A program made the position numbers and the translations under genes. A model generated the notes under the pieces. The model worked only from the letters and a program-made list of their open reading frames with translations, ran no database searches and had not been told where the DNA came from. Shown here one piece after another: positions 16,537-22,391 of a stretch of DNA of 24,763 nt; position 1 is the first letter of the stretch, and each line of letters starts with the position of its first letter. Origin of the DNA: Prevotella sp. (GTDB lineage: Bacteria; Bacteroidota; Bacteroidia; Bacteroidales; Dysgonomonadaceae). The stretch spans positions 1-24,763 of the forward strand of contig JAISKQ010000045.1 in NCBI GenBank assembly GCA_031260865.1, in the 5' to 3' direction.

Positions 16537-16581
16537 AAAAAGGAAGAATTAGAAATTAATCTTTCTTAATTCTTCCTTTTT
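16537..16581 (+). terminator. Strong intrinsic terminator (15-bp perfect stem)
   Basis: AAAAAGGAAGAATTA (16537-16551) pairs perfectly with TAATTCTTCCTTTTT (16567-16581) across a 15-nt loop. The stem itself ends in a T run, and an A run on the other side makes it usable from both strands. It begins 6 bp after the small ORF stop. Confidence 0.9.
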
Positions 16582-16614
16582 ATGCCCATCTAACAAGCCG
16601 GTTACACCTGCTTT

Positions 16615-16661
16615 TACAAGTCGAGACGACTTGTATATAAATATTATCTATGATTCATAGA
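16615..16661. repeat. Two small hairpins, possibly a decayed REP-like element
   Basis: TACAAGTCG-AGA-CGACTTGTA (16615-16635) is a perfect 9-bp stem with a three-base loop. It is followed by TATATAA and a second palindrome TCTATGA-T-TCATAGA (16647-16661). The arrangement, a GTCG/CGAC stem then TATATAA then a palindrome, recalls the composite palindromes elsewhere in the window, but sequence identity is weak. Confidence 0.55.
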
Positions 16662-16757
16662 ATAAAATAAGTTGTAATAATAACCTTCTATTAAAAAAAA
16701 TTCCTGTATTTTTAGGTTTAAAATAAAAGTCTAATACTTATTTTAATTTTTCAAACC

Positions 16758-17891
16758 ATGAAGATACATGAATATCAAGCCAAAGATTTATTTTCATCTT
16801 ATGGCATTCCGGTAAAACGATACATACTCTGTCATGATACAGGTGAAGCAGGAATAGCCTATGATGCGCTAAGCATGGAGTATGTGGTGGTAAAAGCGCA
16901 GGTGCTTACCGGAGGACGAGGTAAAGCCGGAGGTGTAAAACTCGCCAAAAGTAGAGAAGACGCGTTATTACATGCCGGTAATATCCTAAAACTCACAATT
17001 AAAGACTATCCTGTAAATAAGATCATCGTGACTGAAGCCGTAGATATCGGTTCCGAATATTATATGAGTTTCATTATCGATCGTAATACAAAATCGGTCG
17101 TATTGATGATGTGTGCCGAAGGAGGCGTGGATATAGAAGATGTAGCTGCGAAATCACCCGAAAAGATTCATAAATTTCCGATAGATCCATTGGTCGGCGT
17201 TCCCGATTATCTGGCAAGGAAATTCGCGTTTGTGATGTTTAAAGATATATCGCAGGTAAATCAGATGGCTATTATCCTTCAAAAACTGTATAAATTGTTT
17301 ATTGAGACGGATGCTTCCTTAGCGGAGATTAATCCGCTTGTTCTTACCAATCAGGGAGAATTGGTTGCTGTAGATGCAAAAATGACTTTTGATGATAACG
17401 CGTTATATCGTCAACCGCAGGTTCTGAAATTGTTTGAGCCGACGGAAGATGAGAAAGTAGAAACAGCCGCGAAAGAAAAAGGATTTAGCTTTGTCCATCT
17501 GGATGGCGAGATTGGCTGTATGGTTAATGGCGCAGGGTTAGCAATGGCTACAATGGACATGATAAAACTATACGGAGGTACTCCTGCCAATTTTCTGGAT
17601 ATTGGAGGCAGCTCTAATCCCAACAAGGTAATTGACGCCATGACATTATTGTTGAAAGACCCTAAAGTGAAAGTCGTGTTGATCAATATATTTGGAGGTA
17701 TAACCCGTTGTGACGATGTAGCGTCGGGGTTACTTGCCGCTTTTGAACAATTGGAGACGGATATTCCTGTGATTGTGCGACTGACGGGAACCAACGAAAA
17801 AGAAGGAAGGGAAATGCTTAGAGGCACACGTTTCAAAGTCGCGGAGACAATGGGTGACGCGACACGGATGGCTGTAGAAGCATCAAAATAA
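16758..17891 (+). CDS. sucC: Succinyl-CoA synthetase (ADP/GDP-forming), beta subunit
   Basis: The 377-residue ATP-grasp subunit pairs with SucD to interconvert succinyl-CoA and succinate with nucleotide phosphorylation. The N-terminal MKIHEYQAKDLFSSYGIPV is the family's classic start. The ATP-grasp core includes VKAQVLTGGRGKAGGVKLA (about 45-63), and the metal-binding ASLAEINPLVLT and AVDAKMTFDDNA follow. The C-terminal half has FLDIGGSSNPNKV, NIFGGITRCDDVA and the closing RLTGTNEKEG. Length is normal (usual about 385). The gene is 34 bp upstream of sucD in the standard order. In fermentative Bacteroidales this enzyme commonly runs toward succinyl-CoA for propionate formation; direction here is inference. 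Confidence 0.96.
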   Translation: MKIHEYQAKDLFSSYGIPVKRYILCHDTGEAGIAYDALSMEYVVVKAQVLTGGRGKAGGVKLAKSREDALLHAGNILKLTIKDYPVNKIIVTEAVDIGSEYYMSFIIDRNTKSVVLMMCAEGGVDIEDVAAKSPEKIHKFPIDPLVGVPDYLARKFAFVMFKDISQVNQMAIILQKLYKLFIETDASLAEINPLVLTNQGELVAVDAKMTFDDNALYRQPQVLKLFEPTEDEKVETAAKEKGFSFVHLDGEIGCMVNGAGLAMATMDMIKLYGGTPANFLDIGGSSNPNKVIDAMTLLLKDPKVKVVLINIFGGITRCDDVASGLLAAFEQLETDIPVIVRLTGTNEKEGREMLRGTRFKVAETMGDATRMAVEASK

Positions 17892-17925
17892 TTCATTTGA
17901 TTAATTAACCGCTAACTAAAAAATC

Positions 17926-18798
17926 ATGAGCATACTTATAGATAAATCCACACGATTGATAGTGCAGGGAATCACCGGTAGGGATGGTAGTTTCCATACG
18001 CAAAAAATGAAAGAATACGGAACGAATATCGTAGGGGGCGTCACTCCCGGAAAGAGAGGTACGGAGATTCACGGAATACCCGTCTTCAATACGGTTTGCG
18101 AAGCGGTGGAAGCGACACAGGCAAATACCTCGATTATATTTGTGCCCGCCCGCTTTGCCGCCGATGCTATTATGGAAGCAGCCGATGCAGGTGTGAAGTT
18201 GATTATCTGCATTTCGGAAGGAGTTCCTACCCTTGATGTCGTCAAGGCTTACCGCTTTGTAGAGATGAAAGGCGCCATGCTTATCGGACCCAATTGCCCG
18301 GGATTAATGTCTCCGGAGAAAAGCCTTGTGGGGATCTTGCCCGGACAAATATTCAAAAAAGGAAACATAGGAGTTATCAGTCGTAGCGGTACATTAACCT
18401 ACGAGGTGGTTTATCATCTTACCGCGAATGGTATGGGACAATCTTCCGCCGTAGGTATGGGAGGCGACCCTGTTGTAGGGCTTTATTTCAGGGAATTGCT
18501 GGAAATGCTGCAAAACGATCCGGAGACAGACGCGATAGTTATGATTGGCGAAATAGGCGGTAACGCAGAGGAGCAAGCCGCGGAATATATCCAAAAGCAT
18601 GTAACCAAGCCTGTCGTGGGCTTCATCGCCGGTCGGTCGGCGCCTGCGGGAAAACAAATGGGACATGCCGGCGCTATTATTTCCAGCGGCTCGGGTACAG
18701 CAGCCGAGAAAATAGCGGCGTTGGAAGCCGCGGGGGTTAGAGTGGCAAAAGAACCGTCGGAAATACCGGCTATGCTGAAATCGGTAATGGGTAGATGA
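17926..18798 (+). CDS. sucD: Succinyl-CoA synthetase, alpha subunit
   Basis: The 290-residue alpha subunit carries the CoA-binding site and the phosphohistidine. The N-terminal Rossmann CoA-binding domain includes [16 protein letters not shown] (about 13-28) and [21 protein letters not shown] follows, and the active histidine is H247 in [18 protein letters not shown]. Length and motif order are typical. It forms an operon with sucC. The composite palindrome starting at 18828, 30 bp beyond the stop, may end the transcript, as no separate T-tailed hairpin is seen. Confidence 0.96.
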   Translation: MSILIDKSTRLIVQGITGRDGSFHTQKMKEYGTNIVGGVTPGKRGTEIHGIPVFNTVCEAVEATQANTSIIFVPARFAADAIMEAADAGVKLIICISEGVPTLDVVKAYRFVEMKGAMLIGPNCPGLMSPEKSLVGILPGQIFKKGNIGVISRSGTLTYEVVYHLTANGMGQSSAVGMGGDPVVGLYFRELLEMLQNDPETDAIVMIGEIGGNAEEQAAEYIQKHVTKPVVGFIAGRSAPAGKQMGHAGAIISSGSGTAAEKIAALEAAGVRVAKEPSEIPAMLKSVMGR

Positions 18799-18827
18799 CG
18801 CAAATGTGCTGATATGTCTTTCTCCCT

Positions 18828-18902
18828 ACCCAAAGGGTCGCATGTTTATAGGATTTGTACATGCCCCATCATTGCTATAAACATGCGAATCCTTCGGATT
18901 CA
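18828..18902. repeat. Composite palindrome, copy B (lacks the central hairpin)
   Basis: Hairpin ACCC-AAA-GGGT (18828-18838), arm CATGTTTATAG (18841-18851), inverted arm CTATAAACATG (18875-18885), hairpin GAATCC-TTC-GGATTC (18887-18901). It lies between the convergent sucD and Bro-N genes and forms the 3' flank of the Bro-N cassette, 33 bp from its stop. Confidence 0.85.
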
Positions 18903-18934
18903 ATTTTATATGTTCTTGTTTTTATCTATCATAT

Positions 18935-19774
18935 TCATAATGAACTCTCGTTATTTTCAATAGGTAAAACACTTTTTGCATTGAGCGGACTAACCACTTG
19001 CTTGCCTGTTTCTGCTTCCAACTTTATACGAGCTTCTTTGGCTATGTTAGCGCCACGTCGGGCAACATCTTTGTGTTCGGGAAATGTTTCAGGGTTTGAA
19101 ACTTCTGATATTTCTTTGGTCGATAATTCGGCAAGCATATTGATAACCAATTCCTTATTAGACATATTGTCGCGCAGATTTTCTTTATGCAACCCTTTGA
19201 ACTGTTTATATTCCTTGGCTGTCTTTCCCGCCCATGTTTTGTAGATAATATCGGTCAGTGAAGCAAATTCTATGCCTTCTTGCAAGCCGTGTTTTTTCCA
19301 TTCATCCGTCAAATCTTTGCGAATTTCGATACTTTTCAGGCGTTGGTTTATCCAATTATCGGAATAACCTAAACGTTTATAATCGGTCATTGCCTGCTCA
19401 ATGGACAGTTCAGGGTCTTGAAGTTGATCTAAACGTTGTTTGGCAACTTGAGCCAGCCAAATCTTAAAAGGCTCTGCTTTGGGTGAAGGAATGGATTGTA
19501 TTATCCTGAATAACTGCTCGGTAGAAGCAACATCGGTCATACGCATTTTGCCATCAGGCGCAAGTAGTTTCAAACCGTTACAATTTGTAACGGTTTCATT
19601 TCCTTCATCGCGCAGGCGTTTTTTTAGTACACGCCAATATACTTGAGGATTGGGGCTGTCTGTCAATACCGCTACCACATCCACTACCGAGAAATACCAT
19701 TCTTCCTCCTCTTCGTTCCAAACGGTACGGATTTTTTTGTCATCAAATAGTTTAATTGCATTTTCTTTGGTCAT
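18935..19774 (-). CDS. Bro-N (phage antirepressor / DinD-like) domain protein
   Basis: The 279-residue protein has a BRO family N-terminal domain at about residues 7-110: IRTVWNEEEEEWYFSVVDVV, a predicted DNA-binding VYWRVLKKRLRDEG, and a turn before MTDVASTEQLFRIIQSIPS. The remainder (110-279) resembles the C-terminal region of chromosomal Bro-N/DinD-type proteins, with LSNEELAL-like SNKELVINMLAEL, a charged helix, and the closing EARIKLEAETGKQVVSP. BRO domains bind DNA and are spread by phages and mobile elements; the role of this chromosomal type is unclear. No phage genes surround it. Instead it sits in a cassette of the same palindromes and leader as the transposase gene downstream in coordinates. 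It is full length, with no frameshift. Confidence 0.85.
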   Translation of the reverse strand: MTKENAIKLFDDKKIRTVWNEEEEEWYFSVVDVVAVLTDSPNPQVYWRVLKKRLRDEGNETVTNCNGLKLLAPDGKMRMTDVASTEQLFRIIQSIPSPKAEPFKIWLAQVAKQRLDQLQDPELSIEQAMTDYKRLGYSDNWINQRLKSIEIRKDLTDEWKKHGLQEGIEFASLTDIIYKTWAGKTAKEYKQFKGLHKENLRDNMSNKELVINMLAELSTKEISEVSNPETFPEHKDVARRGANIAKEARIKLEAETGKQVVSPLNAKSVLPIENNESSL

Positions 19775-19950
19775 AATTTATTTATTTAATGTTTCTTTTG
19801 TTTATCATTTTTAGGTGTTTGTCTATTACCCGCCCCAAAGGGTCGCATGGTTATAGAATAGTTGTCATTCCCTGTTGTGTTCGACCCCGCAGGGGTCGAA
19901 TGTTGTTTATCTCCCATCATTTCTATAAACATGTGAATCCTTCGGATTCA
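19772..19950. repeat. Leader plus composite palindrome copy C, direct repeat of 20430-20607
   Basis: Bases 19772-19827 form the 56-bp leader running up to the Bro-N start codon. They match the leader of the transposase gene (20430-20485) with a single difference (AGGTG versus ATGTG). The palindrome follows. A degenerate CCCC-AAA-GGG hairpin (about 19832-19845), CATGGTTATAG (19846-19856), a central CGACCCC-GCA-GGGGTCG (19882-19898), CTATAAACATG (19923-19933) and GAATCC-TTC-GGATTC (19935-19949) come in order. It ends 15 bp from the transposase stop codon. Confidence 0.88.
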
Positions 19951-19964
19951 TTTTCAACTTGGGG

Positions 19965-20432
19965 CTAATTATCTTCTATCCATTCAAAAAGATATTCGTC
20001 CTTAAATTCTATTTCAAATTTATTGAGAATGTTCAAATATTCTTCTCTGAAAGTTTTTCTTTTGTGGTGTTCTTTCTGTGTTTGTATATATTGAATCACA
20101 TTATCCAACGCAGAATGACTATACGAAAATGCACCAAAGCCTTCTTGCCATTGAAAATTGAATTTGGTGATTTTCTTTTCCTTTACAAAAGCATTAGACG
20201 ATTTTTTAATTTCTCTCACCAAATCCGATAAACAACAAGTTGGTTTCATCCCGATTAGGAAATGAATATGGTTTGTTGTGCCATTGATTGCCAGCATTTT
20301 TTGTCCTTTATTTTGAACAATACCTGTAATATATTTGTATAGTCCTTCTTCCCACGAGGGATTAATCAAAGAATCCCTGTTTTTAACAGCAAATACGATT
20401 TGAATATATATTTGAGAAAATGTTTCCGCCAT
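19965..20432 (-). CDS. IS200-like Y1 (HUH) transposase, probably REP-associated (RAYT)
   Basis: The 155-residue single-domain enzyme has the IS200/IS605 Y1 fold: an N-terminal YIQIVFAVKNRD strand, the metal-binding HUH motif H55-I56-H57 in TNHIHFLIG, FQWQEGFGAFSYSHSA, and the catalytic tyrosine Y115 with Q119 in VIQYIQTQKEHHKRKTF. Such enzymes cut and join single-stranded DNA at hairpins near the element ends. The gene is flanked on both sides by composite palindromes 15-60 bp away, and further copies lie elsewhere in the window. That is the usual setting of REP-associated tyrosine transposases rather than a simple IS200 with one hairpin at each end. All catalytic residues are present, so it may be active. 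No accompanying tnpB gene is seen. Confidence 0.9.
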   Translation of the reverse strand: MAETFSQIYIQIVFAVKNRDSLINPSWEEGLYKYITGIVQNKGQKMLAINGTTNHIHFLIGMKPTCCLSDLVREIKKSSNAFVKEKKITKFNFQWQEGFGAFSYSHSALDNVIQYIQTQKEHHKRKTFREEYLNILNKFEIEFKDEYLFEWIEDN

Positions 20433-20634
20433 AATTTATTTATTTAATGTTTCTTTTGTTTATCATTTTTATGTGTTTGTCTATTTTCCGACCCAACGGG
20501 TCGCATGTTTATAGAATCGTTGTCATCCTCCGTAGTGTGCGACCCCGAAGGGGTCGAATGTCGTTTATATTACATCATTACTATAAACATGTGAATCCTT
20601 CGGATTCATTTCCGACTCAATGTTGACAACATGT
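20430..20634. repeat. Leader plus composite palindrome copy D, upstream of the transposase
   Basis: The 56-bp leader (20430-20485) is followed by CGACCC-AAC-GGGTCG (20489-20503), CATGTTTATAG (20504-20514), central CGACCCC-GAA-GGGGTCG (20540-20556), CTATAAACATG (20581-20591) and GAATCC-TTC-GGATTC (20593-20607). It continues with CGACTCAATGTTGACAACATG to 20634. Copies C and D are in the same orientation and enclose the transposase gene as roughly 190-bp direct repeats, a period of 658 bp. Confidence 0.88.
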
Positions 20635-20712
20635 AATTTTTTATTTTCGACCACAAAATACAATTTTTTAAAGTTTATCATCATAGAAATTTGAAAAAAA
20701 GTTGGACTGCAC

Positions 20713-20786
20713 GTCATTTATCTCCCATCATTTCTATAAACATGCGAATCCTTCGGATTCAATTTCGACTCAATATTAACAACATG
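20713..20786. repeat. Composite palindrome, half copy E
   Basis: Only the right half is present: CGTCATTTATCTCCCATCAT, CTATAAACATG (20734-20744), GAATCC-TTC-GGATTC (20746-20760), then TCGACTCAATATTAACAACATG, which matches the tail of copy D. The left arm and the central hairpin are missing, so this is a truncated copy or the edge of a third, decayed cassette. Confidence 0.82.
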
Positions 20787-20879
20787 GTTGACTATTACCT
20801 TGCGATAGAGGAGTGTAATGAATACGAACGTTGTGCCGATACTATTATAAATATAATGGGAAATATGTTTCCTTATTGA
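20784..20879 (+). CDS. Possible 31-codon ORF abutting palindrome copy E
   Basis: The ATG is the last triplet of the conserved tail of copy E, and the frame runs MVDYYLAIEECNEYERCADT to a TGA, 31 residues. A longer frame from a TTG at 20691 would run through the palindrome and is unlikely. The protein is acidic and not recognised. It may be the leftover end of a gene once carried by a cassette. An inverted repeat CCTACA/TGTAGG (20889-20910) follows at once and could act as a weak terminator. Confidence 0.3.
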   Translation: MVDYYLAIEECNEYERCADTIINIMGNMFPY

Positions 20880-20970
20880 TTTAAGATTCCTACATTTACG
20901 ATTTTGTAGGTCTTTGCTCCGTTTTTGAAATGGTTTGGGGGACTTCTATTATATTTGTTGTTTTATTACT

Positions 20971-21027
20971 GTCAAGTTTTTCCCACCGAGCGATAATCCT
21001 TATCGGGATTATTGCTGTCAACTTGAC
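20971..21027. repeat. Nested inverted repeat (cruciform-like)
   Basis: Outer arms GTCAAGTT (20971-20978) and AACTTGAC (21020-21027) enclose an inner stem CGATAATCC/GGGATTATTG around TTATC (about 20991-21014). It could fold as a two-part hairpin. It has no T tail, so termination is not indicated. Confidence 0.6.
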
Positions 21028-21140
21028 GGAATGACAGAAGGCAGAGTTTACGCCAAGTAATAGCGTTTTTGATATTTATTTTTAGATAAAATTAACTCTA
21101 AAATATGTATTAAATTTTTTTTAAATTATCTAATATAAAA

Positions 21141-21170
21141 TAGTTACAAGTTACAAGTTACAAGTTACGA
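21141..21170 (+). repeat. Heptad tandem array (AAGTTAC)x4
   Basis: One TAGTTAC unit and three AAGTTAC units, then GAGAGTTTTAGTTTACAAG. AAATTATCTAATATA precedes it, the same string as before the array at 2616. An inverted counterpart lies at 22331-22376. Confidence 0.85.
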
Positions 21171-21193
21171 GAGTTTTAGTTTACAAGTTTACA

Positions 21194-21595
21194 AGAAGAA
21201 TGGAGCGAAGCGATGATTGACCGAAAACTGTTACTTTTGTCACCTTTTTAAGTTTTTGAGTATACAAGCTTGCAAGTGTACAAGTTTATAAGAACGAAGA
21301 ATGGCGCAAAGCGGTGATAACTAAAAACTGTTACTTTTGTCACCTTTTTAAGTTTTAAGTTATGAGTAGTAAGTAATGAGTTTACAAGAGTTCTTGCATG
21401 TTAGTAAACTTGAACTCTAGTAAACTAAAGAACTGTTACCTGAAAACTGTTACTTTTGTCACCTTTTTAAGTTTTAAGTTATGAGTAGTAAGTAATAAGT
21501 TTTGAGTAATGAGTTTACAAGAGTTCTTGCAAGCTAGTAAACTTGAACTATAGTAAACTTGAACTCTAAACTGTTACTTTTGTCACTTTTTTTTA
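21194..21595 (+). repeat. Four direct copies of the GTTACTTTTGTCAC module
   Basis: Second-half modules lie at 21229-21249, 21329-21349, 21449-21468 and 21572-21595. The first two are preceded by GAATGGMGC-AAGCG-type first halves (about 21198 and 21299), and the last two lack them. Between modules are variants of AAGTTTTAAGTTATGAGTAG and AGTTTACAAGAGTTCTTGCA. The final TACTTTTG (21575-21582) lies 44 bp before the B3/B4 gene and could be its -7 box, although no TTTG sits at the proper -33 distance. Confidence 0.8.
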
Positions 21596-21626
21596 TTCTA
21601 AAAAGACGAAGATTGAGAAAACTATT

Positions 21627-22289
21627 ATGATAAAAATTAAAGTATCCGAAGAAATAAAGACCCTGTGGCAGGACTTCGCCGGAGTCGCGATTTATGCGGA
21701 GGTAAAGAATACCCCACATAATGAAGAGCTATGGACGCGAATAAATAGTTACGCCGCCGAGTATAAAGCAGGTCACCAGATCGAAGACATAAAGAAGAAC
21801 CCTGCCATAGCAGCCACAAGAGAGGCTTATAAAAAATTTGGGAAAGACCCGAACCGCTATCGTCCATCGGCGGAGGCTCTCCGTCGACGCATATTAAGAG
21901 ATTTACCCCTATATCAAATAGATACGTTGGTTGACCTTATCAATCTTGTCTCTATTAAAACAGGGTATTCAATCGGAGGCTTCGACGCGGATAAAATACA
22001 GGGCGACACGCTTACGCTGGGCATCGGCAAAGCGGACGAACCTTATGAGGGTATCGGCAAAGGCGTCTTGAATATAGAAGGACTGCCTGTATATCGCGAT
22101 TCATCGGGCGGTATCGGCACTCCGACCAGCGACCACGAACGCGCGAAAATAGAATTGGGTACAACCCGATTCCTCGCTCTTATAAACGGATACAGCGGAA
22201 AAGAAGGATTGCCGGATGCCGTTGAATATATGCAGTCGTTATTACGGGAATTTATGGATTCGGATGGAGGACAAATAACTTATTATTAA
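21627..22289 (+). CDS. B3/B4 (tRNA-synthetase-associated) domain protein
   Basis: The 220-residue protein matches stand-alone versions of the B3/B4 domain found in the beta subunit of phenylalanyl-tRNA synthetase, the part that edits mischarged tRNA. Recognisable pieces are KIKVSEEIKTLWQDFAGVAI at the N-terminus, REAYKKFGKDPNRYRPSAEAL (about 67-87), and DTLVDLINLVSIKTGYSIGGFD (about 105-126). The substrate-pocket region is GLPVYRDSSGGIGTPTSDHERA (about 144-165). Length is typical of the free-standing family. A role in clearing misacylated tRNA or a free amino-acid derivative is inference; the family's function is not settled. The gene is bracketed by inverted heptad arrays and is 102 bp upstream of the NAD(P)HX repair gene. 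Confidence 0.87.
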   Translation: MIKIKVSEEIKTLWQDFAGVAIYAEVKNTPHNEELWTRINSYAAEYKAGHQIEDIKKNPAIAATREAYKKFGKDPNRYRPSAEALRRRILRDLPLYQIDTLVDLINLVSIKTGYSIGGFDADKIQGDTLTLGIGKADEPYEGIGKGVLNIEGLPVYRDSSGGIGTPTSDHERAKIELGTTRFLALINGYSGKEGLPDAVEYMQSLLREFMDSDGGQITYY

Positions 22290-22330
22290 ATACTAAAATG
22301 AGTTTGCCGTCCAGTCAACTTGTAAACTAT

Positions 22331-22376
22331 AACTCTTGCAACTCTTGTAACTTTTGTAACTTTTGTAACTTGTAAC
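22331..22376 (-). repeat. Tandem array AACTYTTGY x4, inverted counterpart of the heptad arrays
   Basis: Four 9-bp units (AACTCTTGC, AACTCTTGT, AACTTTTGT, AACTTTTGT) are followed by AACTTGT and AAC. Read on the minus strand this gives AGTTACAAGTTACAAAAGTTAC, clearly related to the (AAGTTAC)n array at 21141 but in opposite orientation. The preceding CAACTTGTAAACTATAACTC (from about 22316) is likewise the reverse of the AGTTTACAAG linker. Confidence 0.8.
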
Positions 22377-22391
22377 TAAATTACTTATATC

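Larger units (their letters stand above)
20880..21626. other. Gene-free stretch with nested inverted repeat and direct-repeat arrays
   Basis: No protein gene is credible here. Contents are the hairpin at 20889-20910, a nested inverted repeat at 20971-21027, the heptad array at 21141, and four copies of the composite module between 21194 and 21595. The remainder is AT-rich linker. Confidence 0.7.

Noticed and set aside
18935..20432. Prophage remnant because of the Bro-N antirepressor-like gene
   Set aside because: No structural, replication or lysis genes surround it, and the flanks are REP-like palindromes. DinD-like Bro-N proteins are often chromosomal.
18828..20634. Integron-like cassette array
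   Set aside because: The gene-plus-repeat layout is superficially similar, but no integrase gene or attC-type core sites (GTTRRRY) were seen. A Y1 transposase with its hairpins explains the repeats better.
20691..20783. ORF extension from a TTG through palindrome copy E
   Set aside because: It would translate the repeat itself; only the part after the repeat has any claim to be coding.
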